Below are positions 23,147 to 43,070 of a stretch of DNA of 64,000 nt, piece after piece. The DNA comes from Xestospongia muta (lineage: Eukaryota > Porifera > Demospongiae > Haplosclerida > Petrosiidae): contig OY848930.1 in the NCBI GenBank assembly GCA_963693285.1, positions 2,170,001 to 2,234,000 on the forward strand, in the 5' to 3' direction. Below the pieces are notes generated by a model. That model was not told the DNA's origin. It saw only the letters and a list, made by a program, of their open reading frames with translations, and ran no database searches. The translations under genes were made by a program, and so were the position numbers. Numbering within the stretch: the first letter of the stretch is position 1; every line of letters begins with the position of its first letter.

Positions 23147-26100
23147 ATGAGTGCTGTTAGCTCTTCTCAAGTTCTCAGTCTGTATAGGAGTCTATTGAGA
23201 GAAGGAAGAAAGTTCAATAACTATAACTACAGGTTTGTTTGAATAACAGTTACGCATTTAACATAAAACCCAAGACATCAATTTGTTATAATAGATAAAC
23301 AACCCACGTAATTGTGAGTCAACCATGTCACATACATAGCTAATATTGAGTGATTTAACTGCTCACTCAATATACAAAAACAACATGTCAAATAAACATG
23401 TTACTGTATTTTGTTTGTAACATACTGCCACTTAATCTTGTCCCCAGTCTACCACATCCCACAGCAAAAGGTAGTCTGATATCTTTGTTCAATTTTCTTG
23501 GGACAGAAAGTCTTAAACATTGTAATTATGACATTTATCCTCCCACATCAATATGTATTGATTAGACATGTAGGATAAAAAAATTAAGGACAGTTAAGGT
23601 AGATCATATAATAACTACAGCAGTTTGAGTCTGATATAATTTTGGTGTTATGATGTGACAAGTTATTAATATATTTTATTTTTATATCTAGTAAAGTCAA
23701 TAACAGAACTACAATAAGTCACTGTGTGTATTATTTTTATGTAGAGAATATACTATTAGACGAGTAAGAGATTACTTTAAAGAGAAGAAGTTACTTTCTG
23801 ATCCTAACACTATTTCAAAGGAGTATCAATATGGACTGGATTCTCTCACATTAATACAGAGACAGGTTAGTATTAGATTTTCTACTCTTACAAACCAAAG
23901 GAAATGTCCTTATCATTAATGTCTACATATTATAATCTATATCACTAAATAAATTTAGCAGTTTCCAACATTAATCTTGAAATTATATAGTGTAAAATAT
24001 TGGCAAGAATTAAATTTGACAAAATAACAAAAATTAAAAATTGGCAAGTTTAATTTGGGGATCTTCCAAGGGCTTAACCATAAAATTTTAAACTATGGCC
24101 TGGAGGGAACCATCTAATAGTCTCATCCCCAGAGGCCCAGACTGCCACTGATAGTTGATGTTATTGTTTTTAATCTAGTAGATTTACTTCAATTCTTGAT
24201 CCTAGCCTCATTAGTGTGACATGTCAACCCTATCCAATCATATACTAACAGTCATGTGACAAGTAGTTGATGGTCACATGATTCATGAATTTTGTGGAAA
24301 AAATGTGATTAATAGAAAATCATGATAGTTCCAAGGTTAAAAACTACTGGTTTTGATGACACAGTTGTTACAATTATAAAGTCTGTATTTGAAATGATAA
24401 GATCAAACACAAATAACAGTCAACTACAGGTTTTAATATAATTTTAACTATCCTTCTGTTACTAGTACACGAGATATCATTTCCACAGAAGAAACATACA
24501 AACAAGTTTACTACATTAGCCATTCCTAAAAGGCATCAAATTATGACAATCATTCATTTTTTCACAAGTTCATATCATCACTGACATTACACTGATGACA
24601 TCATGACACTAGGACCAAGAATTTAAAGCAAATACACCAGACTACCTTTTTGCTTGCAGAAGGTGTGGCAGTCTGGGGACAAGACTAATTTCATATGGTT
24701 TTCTATATTTACTGTGTACTTTTCAGTAATAGGAGTAGATGCATTGTGGAAACATGTAGAGCAATTCCATCACTGCAGTTTAAACACACATGCTCATTAT
24801 GAATGTGTCCAACATAATAAATAGTATTAGTGAGCTTGAACTTTGAACTCTGGTGAATTTCTCCAAAGTACCTTTGACTATACAGTAGAAAATCCCCTTT
24901 CTGCTGTATAGTCAAGTTACTGTTTGGGCTAGTCATATGCAATAACCAGACATAGGTTCAAGTACATAGGTACTTGTACTTCAGTACAATAAGTACACCC
25001 TATTAAAGTACTTGTACCTAAGTCCATTTCTCTTGAAGATATAGTACTTGTACTTATACTGAGTCCTTAGCTTAGTACTTCAAAGTACTTATTGTACTTA
25101 AAGTACTTAGAAGTACATTTAAGTACATTTTGAGTATTTCCAAGTATCTATAAGTACATAATCTTTATTGTGTCCTTATTTGCATAATCAACACACAATT
25201 AATAATCATGAGGTCATGTTACTCATGTATAAATGCTACCTGAAGTATAAATTAGAAGAGGTCATGCATAGCAAATTTACATGTGCAGTACATCATCATC
25301 AGTCATGAATAGTATTTCATAACTTTTCCATATGCTCTGATTCTGGGTAGCCATTTTATTACACCTGATGCCAAGTAGCTCAAAATCAAAATTCTCACTG
25401 TCTTGAAGTACTGTATTTGCTGGTTGTTAGGCGGATATGGTTATTAAGCACATACTGCTTGTTAAGCGCACACAATTATCTTGGTCAGAACTCTTTTTTA
25501 TTAAGTGCTTAATGAATATTAATAAGCAATATGCATGACCAACGATGAAATCCATCCTTCATCACAGATACAGCAAGATGGTCGTGTTTATTTGCTTCCT
25601 CTTTCACTAATAGAAGAACTTCTCCAACTGAAGACGTCATACTTTTTTGTAAATATGATGACCTCAAATTATCAAATGAGAACTCAGTAAAAACACCAGC
25701 CATATCTCTACATGCACTAGTGAGAGCCACACCCAGAAAAGTGATATCATCTGCAAAGGCTATTTGTTAAGCACGTATCCTTATTAAGCGTATACTTTCT
25801 TCCTGTGGAGATACAAGTGTATGCACTTAATAACCAGCAAATACAATACTATGATGTTCCTTCTGAATTGTCTGAAGACAGTTTTAAAGCAAAATGCAAA
25901 TATTGTCCTAAGGAGATTACTGGATCATGTAATGCTAGTACAAACTGGTCATAGTAAGTACTAAGATATCTGATCAAACTTGCAACAGTGATAAATAATT
26001 TTTTTAGAGGAAAGCTGGCTATTTTCTTTCCAATTGTTGGAAACTGGAAAAATGTTATGTTAAGATCTAATCATGTTGTAGGTAGGGACACAAGTGAGAA

Positions 26101-28235
26101 TATTAAGATGTGGTTTGAAGAAATTATTTCAGAATTTGACATAGCAGAGAAACTGAAGCATGTTAATACCAACAGTGGAGCTAATGTGAAAAAGGCCTTT
26201 GTAACATTACCTGGTAATTGTTCTGCCTATGACCAAAATATCCTTCGAGATCTTATGGAAATACTGACTCCTTTTGAGGAGGTAACTGATTTTGTTCAGG
26301 TAGACTGTGTGCCATCAGCAGGGTATGTCCTTCCTCCTGTGAAAAGGCTGGCTCATCACATGAAAATGCCTCATCAAAATATAATTCTCCATTCGTCATT
26401 CGTCAGTGCTTTGAAATCTAGTCTTGAGAGATGAATGCCATATTATGAACAGAACAGAACATACATATTGGCCTTGTACACATACAGATGATTTCGAAAA
26501 CACTGACAATATTGAATTACACCCTCCTTCAAAAAAGCCAAGGAAAGAAAGGGCTTTGTTTAACTTTATGCCTCGACCAGATGCAATGGATTCTTCAGAA
26601 GGCATAGCAAGTGTTGATGGCTACATAGCAACTTCCTATGTTCCAATGAACACAAATCCTGCCAAATTTTGGAAGAAAAACGAAAAAAGTTTCCTGTACT
26701 TGCTTTGCTAGCCAAAAAAGTACTAAGTGTTCCTTCATCAGCCTCTCCTGTTGAGAGACTTTTTAGTATTGCAGGGAAGGTCTTCACGCCTGAACAATGC
26801 TGCTTAACAGATAAAAGATTTGAAGAGTTATTGTTTATAAGATGTAACAATGCAATATGTAATGAAATCTGAAAATTAACTTTTTTAGTACACAGATACG
26901 CTGACTGAGCCTTGTGATTAAATAAAGATTTCTTTTTAATTGCTCCATAAATTTGATATTCGTATACTTGTACTTAAGTATCATTACATATACTTAACAA
27001 GTACTTAAGTACTCTAGTATCACTAGTAGGAGTACTTGCACTTGTACTTATGACTACTCCAATGTACTTAAATTGTACTTAAATACTTAAATGTACTTGA
27101 ACCCATGTCTGGTAATAACAACTAATGAGTGCTATAGCTTATGAAATAGTGTTTCTAAATTGATTTTAGTAACTTAAAATTAATTACAAGTCATAATATA
27201 GACCAGCAGCACAATACAGGATCAAAGCAAGAATGTTTATATACAAGCCTCGCCCATACTTATAATATTCAATAAGTATTGTCTAAAAATGTAAACCATA
27301 TCCTGAGAACTCTATCTAGCATTTTACTATATTATATGGATTATCTCTTAAATTCTTTCATGAATTGAGCCAACTATCAGTTACCCCTCAATTGAAGTTG
27401 TCTATATTGCTAACTTTTTGTAGCTTGAATTGCTTTATGGTATACCAAGGAAAAGTAATGATGCCATTATAAAGCTTTGTTATGTTTCTGTACATATACA
27501 TTTTATTCCCTACAATCCTGCCCAATAATCTTAGACCACATTCTTCTTTATGTAATGCTATTAGATTGAGCCTCACATTGTAGTCCAGTTAGCCAGCAAG
27601 CAGTGCAATATTATAACAGGCTATAGTATAATACCTTAATTAAGTTAATGCCAATCTCAAGTTAACAGTATATATTACATTGAACATTGCACAATTATTG
27701 TACAAGAATTCATTGCTATTGACACATAGAATGACTCCTCCTCTCCCAGCCACTGGGTGGAGGTTAGTGGGACCAGTGAACTGTCAGATTACTTTGTGTG
27801 CCCTCTAGACTCCAACCACTATATAGGTGGTAATTTATCCACCCAATTATATAATAATATATCCTCATAGATATTAGAGTCAAGAACTTTTATAAGTTTA
27901 CCAGTGCAGTTTTAATTGAGTTAACTTTGTATAGTAGACACATATCATATTATTTGTTGGGAGTTTAGTCAATTAATAATAATATTGTCCATTACTTCTT
28001 GTTGTACATACTTGTAATTAAGTCTAATAAAACTGTTTGACCATTCAAAAGTATAATTATTTTATAAGTTTTTGATATTTTAGCTTGTCTTTTAATTTGT
28101 AAGTAATCTCTTAGAAGCAACCCCTGTTATATCCATTCATTACATAATAATTATTTACTGTAGTGCTTTCCTTTTGTTCTTTAGGTATCTCTTGGACAGA
28201 TGTACACTCAACCTAAACTAGTTGTGGAGAGTTGA
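23147..28235 (+). CDS. LYRM4: LYRM4/ISD11, mitochondrial Fe-S cluster biogenesis factor, 85 aa
   Basis: Three exons: 23147-23232, 23745-23865 and 28185-28235, with phases 2 and 0, GT/AG borders and TGA at 28233. The protein begins MSAVSSSQVLSLYRSLLREG, where LYR is the signature tripeptide. It continues with NYNYREYTIRRVRDYFKE and ends in a short QMYTQPKLVVES tail. Length (85 aa, against about 91 in human) and spacing fit LYRM4, which binds and stabilises the cysteine desulfurase NFS1 with acyl-ACP in the mitochondrial matrix. The NYNYR and RR-R-F elements separate it from other LYRM proteins. Intron 2 is 4.3 kb and contains an hAT transposon; the exons themselves are intact. Confidence 0.93.
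24947..27111 (+). mobile_element. hAT-family transposon (degraded) in LYRM4 intron 2
   Basis: Terminal inverted repeats begin CAGACATAGGTTCAAGTACA and end TGTACTTGAACCCATGTCTG. Flanking 8-bp duplications are GCAATAAC (24939-24946) and GTAATAAC (27112-27119), one mismatch, the size expected for hAT. Both subterminal zones (about 24965-25150 and 26960-27090) are packed with AAGTAC/GTACTT hexamers, presumably transposase-binding sites. Inside are a BED-finger-like piece at ~25867 (CKYCPKEITG), a catalytic-domain stretch at 25988-26434, and a dimerisation signature near 26725-26780 (SSASPVERLFSIAGKVF). These are now in three frames, so the transposase is dead. Same orientation as LYRM4. Confidence 0.85.
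25413..25844. mobile_element. 432-bp element nested inside the hAT transposon
   Basis: Ends are inverted: GTATTTGCTGGTTGTTAGGC on the left; the right reads TTAATAACCAGCAAATAC. Flanks AGTACT and AATACT may be a diverged 6-bp duplication. A minus-strand frame (25730-25509) contains VGEVLLLVKEEANKHDHLAV, which resembles the HIRAN-like domain carried by some transposable elements. It splits the BED-finger region of the host hAT from its left end. Confidence 0.6.
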
Positions 28236-28481
28236 TCATGTGATCATGAACAAAACAATTCAGGAACGTAGTACAATCTTAATTGTTTGTAAAACAATTA
28301 TCATCACCTGTATTAAATAAATTAATGCAATGTTTTATTTATAAAACTTTGATGTGGCTCCTGATATTAGGCGTGGCTTGCTGCTACACAATCGTGCATA
28401 TTTGTTTGCAAGGAGATATCGTCCACCACAATACAGGAAGGTTTATCTTCGTTGTCTTCAACTACATAAGAACTGGTTCTA
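28236..28481 (+). promoter_or_regulatory. RTK1 upstream region, duplicated at 37.9 kb
   Basis: Only 246 bp separate the LYRM4 stop from the RTK1 ATG. Much of this segment ('aaaactttgatgtggt', 'gtggcttgctgc', 'ttgcaaggagatatcgtcca') recurs in order at 37890-38100, upstream of the third, decayed receptor copy. The shared block probably includes the receptor promoter or 5' UTR. Confidence 0.55.
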
Positions 28482-36802
<8,321 letters not shown>

Positions 36803-36989
36803 TTTGACTGCAACAATCATGTGATCATGACATTAATCATTTTCTGTACCACCTAATACATTAGATTTGTAAACACTGTTGTTAATAAGTCTTGAAGTCA
36901 AAGGGCTGGGTTTAAATTTAAAATACAATAGCAATTTTTCAATAGGACTGTTTGTAGGTGTAAAGTATATACAAAGAAATAACATATCA

Positions 36990-37400
36990 AACATCATTAG
37001 GGGTACACTAAACCACCCAGAAGTACATCAGGTATCTGCATTGAGTGGACATTTAGTTTAAAAAGAGCCTCGTGGTGTGGAAGAATTTTTTAAAAGACAA
37101 TAAAGCAGCTAAAAGGTGCCTTAAGGAGACAAGTGGTTATGTGAAATTGAATTACAATGATGAGCTGTTAACATCAATAATGGAAGTTGAAATGATTCTC
37201 AACTTTAGACCTCTCTCATACATCTCCTCAGATGATTTAGAGGAACCACTCACACCCACTTATTGGACATAGAATACTCATCTCCCTGCAATGTGGTGAA
37301 TGATGTCAACAATTCAGTTGATACCACATCAAGAGAACTAACTTGACCAGTTTACTGCTCAACAGAGAGTGTAAGGTAACTCGATTATTGATCAGTTTTA
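36990..37400 (+). mobile_element. BEL/Pao-like retrotransposon integrase fragment
   Basis: A plus-strand frame reads AAKRCLKETSGYVKLNYNDE, then LLTSIMEVEMILNFRPLSY and SSDDLEEPLTP. This matches the C-terminal integrase region typical of BEL/Pao LTR elements. It lacks LTRs and the rest of pol, and is broken by stops on both sides. It sits just downstream of RTK1. Confidence 0.75.
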
Positions 37401-37879
37401 ATAATTTTCATTTTGGCCAAGATATTGAGTGGAGTGACTACGTTTTTTGAGACTGTAACCTCTATGAACTCATTTATAAATATTTCTTGGCCACTGAATT
37501 ATAATATATGAATTGTTGCCAAATTCATAATAGTGAATTACCAAACATTTTACAGTGCATAGTACCAATACATTACTCAATAACATAATTACTATACACA
37601 TATAAATAGACTTGTTGTTTTAACACTTCCATAGTAATTACTATACTTAGTATATGATCCATACAAACATTTGACTGTGTAATTAACACATTTCATTTAC
37701 TTCAACAAACTTGTGACTTCTAAGAAAGGAAGTGAGTTGTATCTAAAGTTGTCCTATTATAATTCTATAGTGACAGTCCTCACACAATGGTTTATACAGA
37801 AACTAAGAAAATTCATTTTTCTAACTAATAAACATTGAATAGAATCTTTACAGCTCTAACAATGAACTGCATCACTCAC

Positions 37880-38105
37880 TGCATGTCAATTTGTGGACAG
37901 TTGCATTATGAATAAAACTATTAGTAAATGTAATACAATCTTAAACTATTTGTAAAGAAATTATTGTCAACTGTCATATAATATATTAATTTTATAAAAC
38001 TTTGATGTGGTGCTGATATTAGGTGTGGCTTGCTGCAGCTCATAATATTTACTGTTTGTTTGCAAGGAGATATCGTCCACCAGATTATAAGATTTGTCTT
38101 ATAGT
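37880..38105 (+). repeat. Second copy of the RTK1 upstream block
   Basis: Matches 28236-28440 in order, with small indels. It precedes the decayed receptor copy, marking this as a tandem duplication of the whole locus rather than of coding exons only. No usable signal-peptide exon follows. Confidence 0.65.
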
Positions 38106-38689
38106 ATTTATATTGCAGACTAGAAAAGTTTGCATATCATAGTGTGATTTGTGAATAAATACTCATTTCTCATAGATGTGTAATCATATCAGAAATAGCT
38201 AATTCATTCAAGTGGAAACGTACTGTAAGTACCTATTTCTTGATTAGTAAAAGACAAGTAAAATCAATCTCAAAGAAACAGATGAAATTGTAGCTGAAGT
38301 CGCAAGTCAAGTCAACTTTAGGACAGCAATTAGCCGGAGAAAGTCATCCAAATTTTTAACCCCTTTTTTTCTTTTGTCAACGCATGCGCAAGTGGTAACG
38401 TGGACTAGTCTTGGCTATGACATTATACAATTTTAACGCTTTAAAACCTCCTGGATTTACTAACATAGTAAGTAATTGCTATACCACCAGTGTGCTCCAA
38501 TGCCTGTTGAATCGTCCTGCATTCTGTGAACTGTGTAGAGTGTAAAATACCAGGTTCAGTAATTAAAAAAATATAATATTAACAATAATATGAAACCCCA
38601 AAACATTAATGTAATGAGTTTTTTTACACAGAAGAATGTTTCTTGAAGATGATTCTCAATTTATAGGATGGTTATCAGTACAGAAGGGA

Positions 38690-38965
38690 AAGGGTGGTCC
38701 TTTCAGATGTTTTGTCACCCAAGGGTCCCATTCTTTAGATCAGCAGATTTTTGATATTTAACCTATTTAAACTAATTTATCCAAAGAACTTGGGATTCCA
38801 GGTTTTTCATCACCCGAGTGTCCCCCTTGAGTTTCACAGTTTTTTGTCACCCAAGGGTCCCCCTTTGAGTTTGGAAAATTTTTGTCATCCAAGGGTCCCC
38901 CCTTGGGATTCCAAGTTTTTCATCACCCAAGTGTCCCCCCTTGGGTTTCACATTTTTTTGTCGCA
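38690..38965. repeat. Minisatellite of ~45-50 bp units
   Basis: About five units of the form 'tttgtcacccaagggtccc' plus a G/T-rich spacer ('ttgggattccaagtttttcatcac'-like). It ends exactly where similarity to the receptor Ig2 exon begins, so it replaced the 5' part of that exon. Confidence 0.75.
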
Positions 38966-39147
38966 GTAGTAGTACTCTACATATGAATTCAGCAACAGTA
39001 GCTGATAAAGAGTCCTATATGTGTATTGGTAACAATATGTTAGTTAATCTACCTTCATACAAGAGATTACTCTATCATGCTTGAGAAGTGAATGTGAATG
39101 TAGTTGGTTAGTTTATGTTGTCATGTGATGACAATACTCTCTGTCTT

Positions 39148-39276
<129 letters not shown>

Positions 39277-41551
39277 TGTCTCTAAAGTCAGAAAAGTTGG
39301 CATAATAACAAAATAACTGGCTAATATTTTGTTGGTAGTCAGTGTATGTAGTTTTAGTACACTAAGCTTCCTGAATACTTTTATTTAATTATATACTTAA
39401 TAATCATTTATATAACAGTTATTACTGTGTGACCTTCAAACAGGAAACTGTTGGATATGTAATAACAATTAATGATATTTTCATGTAGTTAAATTCCAGT
39501 CAATTCATCTAGAACTAGTCTTGATAACCCAATAACTAACCAATAATTTTATTTTTAATTCATAATATATTTATATGTCCACAACTATACATGATGCTCA
39601 TTTTTCTCATGAGTAAACTTCCTAGGGCCCTGTACGCCTGTATATGCTTTCAGCATATTTATCTACTAGAATTATTAGTTAATTCTTCACTACATGTATA
39701 ATATAACAATTATTATTTTCTTACAGTGTGAACTGTTATCCTGTGTCATTCATCATCTACAAAGTCAGTTCTCTATCTTTGCCAACTTTTCCAATGGTGA
39801 CAACAAATAGGACATTATTTAAAATGTTATGACAAAAGTTAATAGCTATGTCCCACTATGTAAATGTCGTGATCTAGTATATTCCATCCTCTGTCATACT
39901 ATCTATCCTTATTGTGATGTGACATCAGTAGTGCCAACACCTCGTATGATCTGTAATGCTGCTTGTATGGAGTTTATAAACAGTAGTAAATGTGGAGCTG
40001 GTGCTATGCAGCAACAAGACCCTCAATTATATCAGTTGATTATTACTCACTGTGATCAGTCTCATCATAAGTGTGGTGATCCACCTGAGTGTATCCCTAT
40101 CTCTTATCAAGCATCAAAGATAGGTAAGTGAGTTAGTGCAATAATGATAGTCATTAATGACACAAGGAGGTAAATATAGTTAACTCCTGTTTCTTTTTCA
40201 TTTAGATCAAACTGAACCAATTATTGACACTGGATCTTGTATACGTGGTAATGGTCGTGGTTATACTGGTAATGAAGCACGTACTGAGTCCAATAACCTG
40301 TCCAAATATGGTTATTACAAAGCCCTCATAAGCATCTAATGCTTCCAACTATGTTTGCGTCTAAACTCGAGAGAGCTGGCTATGCCTGTAGGAATCCTGG
40401 AGGACTAGGGGATAAACCATGGTGTTATACAAATGATACAAAGATTCGATGGGAATATTGTGACATTCCTAAATGTGGTATGTATTGCATCCATTAATTA
40501 TGCCTTGTAGTATTCAACTTAAATTTTCAACTTCATATGTGAATATGTAGATTGATAACCACTTATTTATCCCATAATTATTATTCAACATATTGGTGGT
40601 GCCCAACTATTGTAGGACTTCCAAACTTGGTAGTAATGTAGTTAGTTCTTTACCCTTTGTGATAAGAAATGTTTTGGTGGTTTCTCTTGTGGTTAGCTCA
40701 AGAGGAGACATTTGAATGGTTGCCTTAACTTGTGAAGTAGTCTCATTCAGTGTGTACATCTGTGTAGTGGTGGTTATTTGGTTTCTTTTGGCTTTATCTA
40801 TCTTGTTTGTGGTTTCTGTCTTATGTTAGTTCACTCTCTTTAAAATAACTGATGATAGATTCAGTATATACACCTGTTAATATTTTTGCAATGTCAGCCT
40901 GTTTCTTCTTGACATATTGATCATCTACAATAATCATTGAACACACACACACACTCTCTTCCTTTCATTATGCAATATTGTTTATATTCTTTTCTCTCCT
41001 TCGTTCCCTCTCTTTCTCATCAAAAAGCACCAAATCCAACAAACAATACTTGTAAGTTATGTAATCAAAGTATACGTAACCTCACTATTACATATTTAGT
41101 TACTACTAAAGGGTATTGTTACTTGTGAAATAATTTTATTGTGCCAATAATATAAATTGACTTGTAATAACTTTATATGGTTGTTGCTAATGCTAGTAAA
41201 ACTTCTCTTGCCTCAGTAATTAGCTTTAAGTTTTGTTCTACTTTGTCTTTTGTATCCTAATAGGGATTAAGTAAATGCAACATAGTCAATGTTCATATGT
41301 AAAAATTACTATTACAATAATAATAATAATTAGTTTAGACAAATGATATCATGCTACTGTTATTATAAGTGTGTAGATACTGCAGTAAAGGAAGAGGTTT
41401 CCATTTGATAGGTTTCTAAGCCTTACAGTATGTGTGCCTCTAATGTAATTGTGGGTAAGACTGAATTCTGGACCTTGAACTTAACAAAGATTGTTGAACA
41501 ATACAAATAAGTACTAGTATGGCACCAGAGAGTTTCTATAAGTGATATTCT

Positions 41552-41693
<142 letters not shown>

Positions 41694-42612
41694 AGACACT
41701 TGTTCCAAATCGTCAGTGAAACCAATAGCTTTAAAGTTGTATTCATTGTAGCTTCTATAATTATTAGGAATAATAATCTGCCTGTTATTTGTTGCTGTGT
41801 TATGTTTAGTTGTCAAATTTGCACACTACGAGTGGAAACAGAAACAACACAGTGACATATATATGTAATGTATTGTATTGTACTCATTTAAGTATGCTAG
41901 TTAATTTGTGTAAACTCATAATTCTTATAATTGGACTGAACATGGATACTGAGAGGGTGCGTAAATTATTATTTCTTTTATACCTAGTCTCTAATTTTTG
42001 TTGTTTTCAAACTTAAAGATGTTTATAATCTTTTACTAAGCACTATACCGTCCTTTTGTTTGCAACACATTTATAATGGATGAAAAATATATTGTCAATT
42101 CAGGATATAGTCCAGTTATTCAAATGATCCTTCCCTTTTTCTCACTAAAACTCAATTTTTTCACATATGTACACAAATTACAGATGGAGTGGAATATCTC
42201 TCAGCAATCAACTACACTCATTGTGTCCTCCTCACCTGTCATATTTGTCTCATCAAATCTGATCTTTCTGTCAAGACAAGGTATTTAGGTATGAGTCCTT
42301 GTACCAGTTCATTGAATGTCTCCCAAGTCATTGATATATGGCAAGGTCTTAACTGAAAGTGGTGTTTAGTCATTTGGAGTTGTTATGTGGAGGTGTTTTC
42401 TTATGCACTTCAACCATACTATGGAATATCCAATGAAGAATTTATACAATGAGGAAAGATTCTTAGTTGTCCTGTGACTGTCCTTTGGAGATTTATGAAC
42501 TTATGAAAGAATTTAATAGACCCAGCTGAATGAACTATGATTAAAGAGCTCTCTCTATATGACACTATTATTATGAGTTGATCATGATAGTATTGGAGTG
42601 ACTGAACTTTAG

Positions 42613-43070
42613 TTTGTCTGCAACAATCATGATATTTGTGGTATTAAATCATTTGTGTACTGTTAGTTATGTAAACACTGTTTTTAAGAGGAATAAGTCA
42701 AGTCACAGGGCTGTGTCATAAACTTGAAATAAACATAGTAATTTTCACCAGGACCTTTAGTAGGTATATAGTACAATATTATATTCAAAGATAATAATGC
42801 ATCAACCAGTATTTTAATTGTTTCAAGAACATTCAATGAAAAATTAATCTGTTATACAATAAACAACTCTTCACATGAATGTTATATTGTTAGGGCAGTA
42901 ACAACATGTGAATTATATAAATGACAATCATACTTTGTAATATTGAGAAAAGTCTAATATTAAAAACATGGAAAAATTATGTTGAAATTGTTCAATCATT
43001 CTTAAACAATATTGACATCACAATAAATAAAGCAAAAATATTTAAAAAAATGCAGATTGAAATGTATTCT
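42613..43070. other. Convergent 3' spacer
   Basis: AT-rich region between the 3' end of the decayed copy and the stop codon of RTK2. No gene seen. Confidence 0.5.

Noticed and set aside
25509..25730. Host gene with a HIRAN-like domain on the minus strand
   Set aside because: Lies wholly between inverted ends of an element nested in an hAT transposon, and is short and truncated.
36879..37272. Host gene downstream of RTK1
   Set aside because: The frame matches the BEL/Pao integrase C-terminal region and is flanked by stops; a retrotransposon fragment.
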